From JAVVEZ01 sp032250895 (GTDB lineage Bacteria; Pseudomonadota; Gammaproteobacteria; Pseudomonadales; Pseudohongiellaceae), in the NCBI GenBank assembly GCA_032250895.1, contig JAVVEZ010000009.1, positions 1-60,792 of the forward strand: DNA of 60,792 nt. Reading direction: 5' to 3'. Shown here piece after piece: positions 9,028 to 16,994 of the stretch (position 1 is the first letter of the stretch; each line of letters starts with the position of its first letter). A program made the position numbers and the translations under genes. Below the pieces are notes generated by a model. That model was not told where the DNA came from. It was given only the letters and a program-made list of their open reading frames with translations, and did no database searches.

Positions 9028-10035
9028 ATGAAAATAATAAAACGCTGTAAACGTGTTTTTCCTCTGTTCGTACTGGCCATGTTTTTCGGGCTGACTCCGA
9101 CCGTGCCGGTCGCCGCCGAGTTTGAAGATGGTGTGCCGCTCGATCTGATCAAGGCCCTGCTGAGCAATGCCATTCCAGGAGGGGAAGTGAAACTGTCTGC
9201 TGGCATTCTGGAAGGCTTTCCGTCTTTCACCCTGCCGGACGACTTTGAGGTGCTGGGCAGTCTGGACCAGGGTTATTCCCAGCGTGTGGCGCTACGGACC
9301 AGTCTCGACGAACAGGCGGCCATCGCCGCCATTCAGGATGCGCTTGGCGCTGTTGGCTGGCAAGTCATGGAAGTCTTCAACCCCGGCAGCATGCAGGGTG
9401 GTTTCGTCAGTTCCGCAAGTCCTCCCCTCATCCCTGCCCAGCTTTGTCATGACCGGTTTGGTTCACTGCGGCTTGGTGTGAACGAGGGCGAAACGGGCCG
9501 ACTGGTGAGCCTGACTCACAGTAATGTGCAGTCTCTGGGAAGCTTCGATCAGGGCTCCTGTGCCGAGCAGGCTGCCAGGATACAGCAGAGTCTCATGCTG
9601 ATGGGGCGGTCAGGGGTCAGCCAGTATGCGCCGAGGCTGGTGCTGCCGAGACCGGAGGGCCTGCCCGGAGGCAGTTCGCCCATACCCATGATAATGGGAG
9701 GAGGTGGCGGCGGTTCCAATCGGGATTGGGAGAGCCGGGCCGTGCTTACTGCCACCCTATCCATTACGCAGGTCTATGAGCATTTTGCGATGCAGATGTC
9801 CGAACAGGGCTGGACACAGGATGAGAAAGCAGAGAGTTCTCAACTACAGAGTGGACTCTGGTTGAGAACAGTGGCCGGGGATGGGGAAATCCTTGCGCTG
9901 CTGAGTGTACTGGCATTGCAGGAAAATAATTATGATTTGCGTCTGCGACTGATCGCCAGGAATAGCAACGATACCCCGGGTAGTAACGTTCAATTCAATG
10001 GTCAGGTGATACAGAGAGATCCGAGGGTATTCTAG
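9028..10035 (+). CDS. unknown secreted protein
   Basis: I do not recognise a family for this 335-aa protein. It has a lysine/arginine-rich N-terminus and signal peptide (about residues 1-30, cleavage near VAA-EF). Two segments with similar spacing (about 99-120, AIQDALGAVGWQVMEV, and about 250-280, VYEHFAMQMSEQGWTQDE) suggest a repeated alpha/beta module that scores a difference over a helix ending in GW. A glycine-rich linker (about 216-232) separates them. The ATG has AAGGAG upstream. The stop codon touches the next palindromic repeat. It faces the TPR/TonB-C-like gene, which shares no overlap. Confidence 0.7.
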   Translation: MKIIKRCKRVFPLFVLAMFFGLTPTVPVAAEFEDGVPLDLIKALLSNAIPGGEVKLSAGILEGFPSFTLPDDFEVLGSLDQGYSQRVALRTSLDEQAAIAAIQDALGAVGWQVMEVFNPGSMQGGFVSSASPPLIPAQLCHDRFGSLRLGVNEGETGRLVSLTHSNVQSLGSFDQGSCAEQAARIQQSLMLMGRSGVSQYAPRLVLPRPEGLPGGSSPIPMIMGGGGGGSNRDWESRAVLTATLSITQVYEHFAMQMSEQGWTQDEKAESSQLQSGLWLRTVAGDGEILALLSVLALQENNYDLRLRLIARNSNDTPGSNVQFNGQVIQRDPRVF

Positions 10036-10093
10036 ATCAAAGGGGTCAGAGTAATTTGATTTTCAAAATCAAATTACTCTGACCCCTTTGATC
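10035..10093. repeat. long perfect palindrome between convergent genes
   Basis: The same 26-base arms extend here to a 29-bp perfect stem around a single C at 10064. Additional CCCTTTGAT units follow to about 10113 and encode the C-terminal residues TSKASKG and stop of the minus-strand gene. A stem of this size between convergent genes should block transcription from both sides. Confidence 0.82.
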
Positions 10094-10094
10094 C

Positions 10095-11603
10095 TTACCC
10101 CTTTGATGCCTTTGATGTGAAATAGTAACGCAGGGAGATGCTGGTGTCGGCTTCTGGCAGTCTGGGCCGGAACTGAGCTCGGCTCAGTACCCGGAGCAGG
10201 CGCCTTTCTATATTCTGGGTGGCTGTCTCTGACTTGCCGAGCACGTCCACGTTCCTGGCCCTGCCATGGCGGTTGAGGTTGAACGCCACATCGATATAAC
10301 CCTGGTAATCCAGGACTTCGTCGTCGGTTATGCCAAAACTCTTGCGGCTATGCTCGGTGCGGGTAAAGGTGGGCAGGAGGGTTGGCACCGCTGGGGCCAA
10401 CAGGGCCTGAATGCTGTCATCCGGCACCTGCCTGGAGACCAGAAAATCACGGGCTGCCTGATATTTCCGCATGCCGGAGGTCTTGCGTCCCAACAGGGTC
10501 TGCCAGTCCCCCTGCTCAAGCATCACTGCTGCAATCTCCCGGGGTGATGTTTGTGATCTTGCGTTCAGATAAATCAGAATTCTTTCATAGGCTTCATTGC
10601 CCTTGCGCAGGATGGCACTGAAGTTGCCACTCAGGGGATCACGAATACGGGAGCCGATTCTGATGGCCTGGTTCAGGTAGTTATCGGGGTCTTCCATGAT
10701 TTTCCGGCCGTGGGCCTGCAGAAAAAAGGTTTCGACCAAACGTCTTTCCAGTTCAATCAGTTGGGGATGGTCGATGGCCCGGTTGATGATGAGTGCGCGG
10801 ATGGCCTTGACGTAGGCCACCTGTGCCCGAAACAGATTGGAGAAGGCCTGCATGCGTTGTGGATTCTGAGGACGAGCCCCGCCGCCAATGGAAAACTGCA
10901 GACGAGGTGCGGGCGGGCGGCTGCGGATGCGCTGGTGAAAGGCATTCAGATTCCAGTCCGCCAGGCTAATGAATTCCGGCACCGTGCGCAGGTCTTCTCT
11001 GCCATAGCGGCGTTCATAGAGGTAGGTCAGGTATTCTCTCTTCTGGTCCGTTTGCCTCAGATCACCCACGGCAAGCAGGCTGTCGATCATGGCTTCGATG
11101 CTTTCGGTCTGCTCCAGTGAGAACAGGCCCTCGTTGATTCGGATGATGAATTCCGCGCGTTCAAAAGCGGCAATGGCCTGTTCGTGATCATTCTGGTGCT
11201 GATAGAGCTGACCAAGGGCCAGGAGGTCTTCAAACAGGGAGGAGGCGTAAGGGCCGTCCTCGAGAATGTGGGTATCGATGGCATCCTTATGGTCGGCAAT
11301 GGCGCTGCTCAATTCCCGGGGGGAAAGGTCCTCCAGTATGAGCTGTTGGGATCCGGTTTCTTCAGGTGTACGTGCCGTCAGGCTATTGCCGGAGCTGGGG
11401 GCAGCAGGGGACGCCGCATGTGGTTTTGATGATGATATAGGTGTCGAAGATGTTGCCGGGCGCAAATCCGGGGTCAGAGCCACTGGTTCGAAGATAAGGC
11501 GGTCCAGTTCGGAGGGGCTTTGGGCGATGCTGAGGCCAGGACCGAAGACAAGTGCTGCGATCAGATGCAGCAGCAGGGTTCTGATGGCGACCGAGTCTGT
11601 CAT
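10095..11603 (-). CDS. exported TPR protein with TonB-C-like C-terminus
   Basis: The protein has 502 aa. It has an N-terminal hydrophobic signal (about 8-27), a Pro/Ser-rich linker (about 45-85), tetratricopeptide-like helices (about 118-170, with LGQLYQHQNDHEQAIAAFERAE), and a C-terminal domain (about 420-495) with the pattern YIDVAFNLNRHGRARNVDVLG, reminiscent of TonB C-terminal/energy-transducer folds. A specific role cannot be assigned. It is the last gene of a minus-strand run from the amidase, 115 bases after the HD-domain gene. Its final residues come from the repeat at 10035-10113. Confidence 0.68.
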   Translation of the reverse strand: MTDSVAIRTLLLHLIAALVFGPGLSIAQSPSELDRLIFEPVALTPDLRPATSSTPISSSKPHAASPAAPSSGNSLTARTPEETGSQQLILEDLSPRELSSAIADHKDAIDTHILEDGPYASSLFEDLLALGQLYQHQNDHEQAIAAFERAEFIIRINEGLFSLEQTESIEAMIDSLLAVGDLRQTDQKREYLTYLYERRYGREDLRTVPEFISLADWNLNAFHQRIRSRPPAPRLQFSIGGGARPQNPQRMQAFSNLFRAQVAYVKAIRALIINRAIDHPQLIELERRLVETFFLQAHGRKIMEDPDNYLNQAIRIGSRIRDPLSGNFSAILRKGNEAYERILIYLNARSQTSPREIAAVMLEQGDWQTLLGRKTSGMRKYQAARDFLVSRQVPDDSIQALLAPAVPTLLPTFTRTEHSRKSFGITDDEVLDYQGYIDVAFNLNRHGRARNVDVLGKSETATQNIERRLLRVLSRAQFRPRLPEADTSISLRYYFTSKASKG

Positions 11604-11718
11604 TGCCGTACGCTCCAGCGCTTGGAAAACTCTGAAGGTTCGCAGGCTTTTCTGCGGGAGTCTGAGAGCTTTCCTGGCTTTGCTGGCCCTGGCGCGTTCC
11701 CTGTGTCAGTACTGTCTC

Positions 11719-12561
11719 TTACAGGGGCGCATCAGGATTGGCCAGCGTTCTCCACATATGGGCAACGGCACTGTTGTCATTGCCCAGGCCTTCTTTCGGT
11801 TGTTTAAAGTGTCTGCCGACGATGTCCCTGAAGGGGTCCATGGCGACCACGGCGTCGGGATCAAAGGCATACAGATCGCTCACTGTCACTTCTCGGGAGG
11901 CGCCATACCATTTGTGCTTGCGGGCATACTGGTAGGCGGCTTCGATATGCGGCGGTGGCACATAGTCTTCGCCGAACAGACGGTGGTAGAGGTCAGGGTA
12001 TTCGTAGCCGGCCTCGGTATCCGTGTAGAAACGCAGGGACTGATGGTAGCGGATGGCGAAGGCAGTCACCGCCGGCACATAGGGCTCGAACAGTTGCGCG
12101 CCCCACCAGCCATGGTCGGTTTTCATCATTTCCTGAACCACATCATGCAGTAGGCAGGCCAGCACCACTTCTTCCGCCACGCCGCGTTCCAGGGCCTTGT
12201 TGGCACTCTGGTAGCAATGATTGCGGGTGCGGGTGAAGCGCAGGTCAAAGAAGTCGAAGAGGGTGGGCCTGGCGGGCATGGCCGGCAGCAGATCGACCTT
12301 GCCATTGTTCTGGGTATTCAAAAACAGACCGCCCACACCGCGCCGGTAAGAGCGGGTGGGGATTTCCGCCTGCAGCTCGGCCGCCGTAGGAAAGCGCGCC
12401 GCGCCGGAACCATTGCCGTCAGTCTGGCCTTCCACCTGGGCGTAGAGGCGGTCTTCAAGATAGGCCTCCAAGGCATCGGCCCGGGCCTCATGCCCCATCA
12501 GGCTGACGGCGGCGGCGCCACCAAGGCTGGCGATAAAGGCTCTACGATCGATGTCTATCAT
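11719..12561 (-). CDS. Tat-exported HD-domain protein, possibly a diiron oxygenase-like enzyme
   Basis: This 280-aa protein has a twin-arginine type leader (DRRAFIASLGGAAAVSLMG). Histidine-containing segments in order are RNHCYQSANKAL, CLLHDVV, KTDHGWWGAQ and IRYHQSLRFY, which match an HD-domain metal site. The spacing and the GA..L motif recall the PhnZ/myo-inositol-oxygenase branch of HD proteins, which are mixed-valent diiron oxygenases rather than phosphohydrolases; this placement is an inference. AGGAGA precedes the ATG. It is 67 bases downstream of the DUF3500 gene and probably cotranscribed with it. Confidence 0.68.
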   Translation of the reverse strand: MIDIDRRAFIASLGGAAAVSLMGHEARADALEAYLEDRLYAQVEGQTDGNGSGAARFPTAAELQAEIPTRSYRRGVGGLFLNTQNNGKVDLLPAMPARPTLFDFFDLRFTRTRNHCYQSANKALERGVAEEVVLACLLHDVVQEMMKTDHGWWGAQLFEPYVPAVTAFAIRYHQSLRFYTDTEAGYEYPDLYHRLFGEDYVPPPHIEAAYQYARKHKWYGASREVTVSDLYAFDPDAVVAMDPFRDIVGRHFKQPKEGLGNDNSAVAHMWRTLANPDAPL

Positions 12562-12628
12562 GCTGTTCTCCTGCTTGCAGGCGTTCTGTTATCCTTCCCA
12601 TTAAGCGTCCTTGCCACACAGGCGAAAA

Positions 12629-13774
12629 TCAGTGCTGCTGCATTCTGTGCTGCAACAACATATCTGCGCCAAAATCACCTTCCTTGCTGCGCCATACCGA
12701 ATGCACATGGTTGCCGTTGTTTTGTACCAGATCGTATTCAAAAAAGAAATCAGGGCCTTCCAGACGGTAATAATGCGGCTTGCCATCTTCGGTGTCACCA
12801 TACCAGACGAAGCGCAGATCGTTGATATCGATCTGCGCCAGGTAGGCACGGGAGATTTCCGGCCGGTAAGTGGTCACCACTTCGTCGATGATGCGCTGAG
12901 CACCCGTTTTCTGCGTGAGGTCCAGATCCGCAATGGGCACCCCGGTGGGAGGCAGGGCCTTCCAGTCATCCCAGGTTGCCGGCAGCCGGTTCAGGGTGCC
13001 CGAGACGATGTCAAAGGGGGGATTGCCGGACTGAATCGCCAGGGCACGCTGCGCTTCGGTCAGTGAATTGACAAAGGCCAGGCCCAGGTCGTGGACCTCG
13101 CGCAGATTGCGGAAGCCTGCCAGCGTGCCATTTTGCAGTTCGGCCGGGGAGGCACCCATGAAGGATGGGGTGACGCTGACTTCACCGGGCGCCACGGTGA
13201 AATTCAGGGACAGGTGATGGCCTTCGAAGCGCCAGCCCCACTGCCGCTCATTGCCGGGTTCGCCAAAGATGCTGAGGGTGTAGTTTTCGGTGCCGCGGGG
13301 GAAGCCGACCACTTCGGTATCGGCCAGAATCTTTTCCAGCTGCATGATCTGGATGGCGCTCAGATAACCCTTGGCGCTGAGGGCACTGTGAATCAGATCA
13401 TGAGTCAGTGTCTTCTGTTGCGCACTCATGAAATCCAGGGGCAGACCCTTGCGCAGATAGGGCCAGTAGACGTAGTTGGTGCGGGCCGCGTCGGTAAAAT
13501 CCAGGGCCAGAAGTTGTTGGCGGTTATAGCCCACGGCCGTTTCAATGCCGCCAGGCCCGCCCGCCACTGTGGCCAGGATTGCCTGCGCGATACGGGTCAT
13601 TTCGCTGCTCACTTCGAGCATGATGCGATCGCTGTCAGCCTGGTCGGCGGCATCCCCGGCATGGTCGGCCTGCACGGTGGTGCACAGCAGGCTGCCGCTC
13701 AATACGAGGGCCGCCACCAGGATACTCATGCTGGCAGGCATTCTGAACCGGGAATGGGTGTATCGATTGAACAT
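12629..13774 (-). CDS. exported DUF3500 family protein
   Basis: The protein is 381 aa with a signal peptide (about residues 12-36). It shows DUF3500 hallmarks: YWPYLRKGLPLDFMSAQQ, HDLIHSALSAKGYLSAIQIM, LSIFGEPGNERQWGWRFEGH, HLSLNFT and, near the end, YYRLEGPDFFFEYDLVQNNGNHVHSVWR. The biochemical role of DUF3500 is not established. Family members are often near secreted oxidoreductases and hydrolases, as here. It sits in the minus-strand run between the alpha/beta hydrolase (74-base gap) and the HD-domain gene. Confidence 0.85.
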   Translation of the reverse strand: MFNRYTHSRFRMPASMSILVAALVLSGSLLCTTVQADHAGDAADQADSDRIMLEVSSEMTRIAQAILATVAGGPGGIETAVGYNRQQLLALDFTDAARTNYVYWPYLRKGLPLDFMSAQQKTLTHDLIHSALSAKGYLSAIQIMQLEKILADTEVVGFPRGTENYTLSIFGEPGNERQWGWRFEGHHLSLNFTVAPGEVSVTPSFMGASPAELQNGTLAGFRNLREVHDLGLAFVNSLTEAQRALAIQSGNPPFDIVSGTLNRLPATWDDWKALPPTGVPIADLDLTQKTGAQRIIDEVVTTYRPEISRAYLAQIDINDLRFVWYGDTEDGKPHYYRLEGPDFFFEYDLVQNNGNHVHSVWRSKEGDFGADMLLQHRMQQH

Positions 13775-13848
13775 GACGTTGTGTTCCTGGGTCTTTATCT
13801 TGTTTGGCGGCAGAAACGGCAGGCATTTAAACCTTCGATCCCTGCCCC

Positions 13849-14874
13849 CTATTTGATGCCTGCGGCCAGTTTGATGATCACCTGGGCGATGTCGCCATTG
13901 TTGGTTTCCGCCATCATGAAGTGGCCATTGCCCTTCAGGCCCAGATCCGGCAGATAGGTATAGTCGACCTTGACGCCGGCCTGAGTGAAGGCTTTGACGG
14001 CGCAGGGCAGGCCGCTGATCAGACCCAACTCGGAACCGACCAGTTTTACCGGGATATGCGCATAGGTAGACAGTTTGCTGATCTTGCCCGGGGCTTGCAG
14101 TTCGCAGCCATCGGCGTCGGCCTGCGCGGCAAAATCGGCGGGTAGCGGAGGCGTGAACGTCAGCCCACTGCGGATGGCGCTGGTGATATTGCTGGCACCA
14201 GGTTCAATGGCGATGATGCCGGCGACCTTGGCCGGATTGGCATCGGCGCCCCACCAGCCGGTCACCGCACCAGCAGAATGAGTGATCAGAATCGCCGGAC
14301 CCACCCGTTCCAGTAACAGCGCCAGGTCGGCAGCGGCGATTTCATTGCCGGCATAAGGTCCGGGCGGTGAACTGGCCAGCCAGGCCAGGATATTGGGATC
14401 GCGGTGGTTCCTGGGGTCGCCTCCTGGCCAGTGCTCGGACGTGGCCAGGAAGGAGATGATGCCGGAATTGGCACTGCCACTGAGTTCACCATAAGCGGGA
14501 TTGGTCGGTGAACGGCCATAGCCGGGGCGGTCGATCCAGTACACATCGAAGCCTGCAGCCAGGAAATAGTCGCGCCAGCCATCACGGCCATCGGGCGTAC
14601 TGAACCAGTCGGTGGACTGACCGCCGCCGCCATGAATCAGAATCAGGGGGTAGGGGTGGCGCCGTTCTGCGGCCAGTTGGTAGCCGACGAACATCTGGTT
14701 TTTGACCTGGACTGCGCCATTTTCAGCGGGTTCAGAAACCTTCAACCCCACATAAAAATGGCCCTGGCCGCGCAGGTTGATGGGGCCGGCCTCGCCTTCT
14801 GCCCTAGCGGCAGAGGGTGTCAGCAAGGCGCAGACCAGGAAGACGGATGTCAGTTTGTTGGCAAGTTGCTTCAT
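13849..14874 (-). CDS. exported alpha/beta hydrolase (esterase/lipase-like)
   Basis: This 341-aa protein has a signal peptide ending near ARA-EG (about residue 25). The oxyanion-hole motif is HGGGG (81-85), the nucleophile elbow THSAG (S200) and a C-terminal GNGHFMMAE that supplies the catalytic His (H318). The hydrolase is therefore likely active. The substrate is unknown but may be an ester released from organic matter. The ATG has AAGGAG upstream. It is part of the minus-strand run starting at the amidase gene. Confidence 0.86.
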   Translation of the reverse strand: MKQLANKLTSVFLVCALLTPSAARAEGEAGPINLRGQGHFYVGLKVSEPAENGAVQVKNQMFVGYQLAAERRHPYPLILIHGGGGQSTDWFSTPDGRDGWRDYFLAAGFDVYWIDRPGYGRSPTNPAYGELSGSANSGIISFLATSEHWPGGDPRNHRDPNILAWLASSPPGPYAGNEIAAADLALLLERVGPAILITHSAGAVTGWWGADANPAKVAGIIAIEPGASNITSAIRSGLTFTPPLPADFAAQADADGCELQAPGKISKLSTYAHIPVKLVGSELGLISGLPCAVKAFTQAGVKVDYTYLPDLGLKGNGHFMMAETNNGDIAQVIIKLAAGIK

Positions 14875-15028
14875 TGGGTGTTCTCCTTATCTTTATTCTT
14901 CTTTTTTTCAGTGGCTTGGCCATGGGCTGGGAGTGTACTGCAATTTTTCCTGAGGTGATAGAAACCGGCGCTTTGATAGGAGACCCGGCAAATGACAAAA
15001 ATCTGCTCACCCGATGAAAAAATGCCAG

Positions 15029-15085
15029 GATCAAAGGGGTCAGAGTAACTTGATCGCGTCATCCCCGCGCAGGCGCGGGCCCAGA
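15029..15085. repeat. single palindrome arm plus REP-like hairpin
   Basis: 15029-15054 is one arm of the 26-base repeat with a single T-to-C change. It is directly followed by CGTCATCCCCGCGCAGGCG, the core of a second REP-like family also present at 20926-21044, 48179-48264 and 52353-52420. Both families meet at one insertion point between the amidase and hydrolase genes. Confidence 0.7.
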
Positions 15086-15118
15086 ACTTTGGTTTCAGTA
15101 TGAAAGCGCATGGCGCAG

Positions 15119-16588
15119 TCAGGCCAGTGGTGGTTCTCTGCGGTGCCAGGCCGTGGCCTGTTCATAGGCCTGGGCCAGCGTGAACAGAGCCGGTTCGGAC
15201 AGATGCGCGCTGCTGAGCTGCATGCCGATGGGCAGCCCTGAACGGCTGAAGCCGCAGGGCATGGACAGGGTGGGAATGCCATATAGATTGAAAGGGAAGG
15301 TATTGCGCACGGACGACTCGGCGCCGGACGCCACGGCCGGGTTTTCCGCCTCACTGATCAGTTCCGGCAGACCGGGTGCCGTCGGTGTGATCAGCACATC
15401 CACATCGGTGAAGACCTTCGCAATGGCATGACGCACCAGGGCCAGCTCTTGCCGAACCCTGACATAGTCCGGCATTTTCACCTGGCCCGCTGCCAGAATA
15501 CGTTCCAGCGTGACAGGGTCATACAGGCGGTGATTGGCCGGTTCAGCGAGATATTGTTCATGGTAGGCATAGCTTTCCGCAAGCAGGACCGAAAAATCCG
15601 GTGGTGGCGGCAGACTGACCTCGCGCACGACGGCCGTCAGCGTGCCCAATACCACCAGGGCCTCATCGACGGCGGTGGCAATGTCGGGATCGAGCCTGTC
15701 GTAGAAGGGCGTGCGTGCTATGCCGATTCTCAGTCCGGTGGGACTCTGATACAGCGCATCCACATACGCCGGTATCCGGGCGTCGATGCTGACCGGGTCG
15801 AGGGGGTCGAAGCCGGCCATGGCTTGCAGCATCAGTGCACTGTCGGTCACTGTCCGGCACAGCGGTCCGACATGATCCAGGGATTCCGCCACCGGGATGA
15901 TGCCGCGAATACTGTTCAAACCGTGTGTGGCCTTGAGTCCCACCACCCCGCAATAAGCCGCCGGTAGACGGATGGAGGCGAGGGTGTCGGTGCCCAGCGC
16001 GGCACAGCACAGACGGGCTGACACCGCGGCGGCCGAGCCGCCCGACGAGCCGCCGGGAATATGGGCGAGATTCCAGGGATTGTGCACCGGGCCGAAGTGG
16101 GTGATGGCGGAGGTGCCACCCCAGGCCCATTCATGCATGTTGAGCTTGCCCAGCAGAATGGCGCCAGCCTCGCGCAGGCGCCGGTAAATCTCGGCGTCGG
16201 TGTTGGGAATCCGGTCCTTGAGCAGGGCGCTGGCGGCGGTGGTGCGAATGCCGGCGGTATCGATATTGTCCTTGAGTGCAATGGGAATGCCATGCAGGGG
16301 GCCGCGCCAGTGACCGGCCGCCAGTTCCGTGTCGAGACGTTGTGCCTGTTCCAGGGCCAGTTGATCGGTCACGGTGATATAGGCATTCACGGACCCTTGC
16401 AAGCGGGCGATGCGGCTCAGGTAGGCTTCCACGAGTTGGGTCGGACTCAGGGCCCCGGTCCGGATCAGAGCGGAGGCCTCGGCCAATGTCAACCGGGTCA
16501 GGTCAGTGCCTGACGCGGCAAGTGTACTGTTTGCCAGCATGGTCGCACTGGCGATCGTGCCGCCGATAAACGTTCTGCGCGTCATCAT
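15119..16588 (-). CDS. exported amidase (amidase-signature family)
   Basis: The protein has 489 aa with a twin-arginine-like leader (MTRRTFIGGTIASATML). The amidase-signature triad is visible: K106 in ALKDNID, the cis-Ser in GGSSGGSAAAVS (S181/S182) and the nucleophile S205 in DTLASIRLPA. Most family members read DTGGSIR there; Leu-Ala replacing Gly-Gly next to the nucleophile is unusual and may change the active-site shape. It likely hydrolyses amide bonds of small molecules in the periplasm. It heads a minus-strand series of five genes with short gaps. Confidence 0.9.
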   Translation of the reverse strand: MMTRRTFIGGTIASATMLANSTLAASGTDLTRLTLAEASALIRTGALSPTQLVEAYLSRIARLQGSVNAYITVTDQLALEQAQRLDTELAAGHWRGPLHGIPIALKDNIDTAGIRTTAASALLKDRIPNTDAEIYRRLREAGAILLGKLNMHEWAWGGTSAITHFGPVHNPWNLAHIPGGSSGGSAAAVSARLCCAALGTDTLASIRLPAAYCGVVGLKATHGLNSIRGIIPVAESLDHVGPLCRTVTDSALMLQAMAGFDPLDPVSIDARIPAYVDALYQSPTGLRIGIARTPFYDRLDPDIATAVDEALVVLGTLTAVVREVSLPPPPDFSVLLAESYAYHEQYLAEPANHRLYDPVTLERILAAGQVKMPDYVRVRQELALVRHAIAKVFTDVDVLITPTAPGLPELISEAENPAVASGAESSVRNTFPFNLYGIPTLSMPCGFSRSGLPIGMQLSSAHLSEPALFTLAQAYEQATAWHRREPPLA

Positions 16589-16649
16589 GGCTTGCCCTTT
16601 TGATTTTGTTCAGCGCAGAATAAACAGCCGGGGTTTCAAAGTCCAGCAA

Positions 16650-16811
16650 GGAGTCTGCGCCGTAGAAGCTAATCGGCCTGCGACTTCCCCACATTGGTCC
16701 ATTTTCCCGATCCTCCTCGTTACATAGTCACCACTATGCGCCTCGGACGATCGAAAAAATGGCCTCAATGTGGAAAACCCTCGGCTCGATCGTTTCTACG
16801 GCGCAGACTCC
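16650..16811. mobile_element. 162-bp MITE with 18-bp perfect terminal inverted repeats
   Basis: The left end GGAGTCTGCGCCGTAGAA (16650-16667) and right end TTCTACGGCGCAGACTCC (16794-16811) are perfect inverted repeats. Internally CCACATTGGTCCATTTT pairs imperfectly with AAAATGGCCTCAATGTGG, so the whole unit folds as a long hairpin. There is no coding capacity. The same end occurs at 33-52. Confidence 0.85.
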
Positions 16812-16879
16812 AAGGGCAGAAAGTGCGGCTTGGGCGCTGATGTCTACAGCTTGACGCCACCTGCCTTGGGCTATACCTT

Positions 16880-16979
16880 AAGGCAATGCTGATCAAGTCC
16901 CTGACCGTCACCCCTGCGTAGGCAGGGGGCCAGGGCAGGTAGCACTGGATTCCTGCCTGCGCAGGATCAGCATTGCCTT
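16880..16979. repeat. 100-bp inverted-repeat element containing REP cores
   Basis: A 15-bp perfect inverted repeat, AAGGCAATGCTGATC (16880-16894) and its complement (16965-16979), encloses CCCTGCGTAGGCAGGG-type REP hairpins. One end of the same element occurs at 30979-30998, overlapping the stop of the halogenase gene. Confidence 0.75.
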
Positions 16980-16994
16980 TCGCGGAAGTCTGAT

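Larger units (their letters stand above)
16589..16994. other. intergenic region filled by two non-coding mobile elements
   Basis: Between the divergent amidase and ankyrin genes, nearly all sequence belongs to a 162-bp MITE (16650-16811) and a 100-bp REP-type element (16880-16979). The latter ends only 15 bases before the ankyrin start codon. No gene is visible. Confidence 0.6.
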
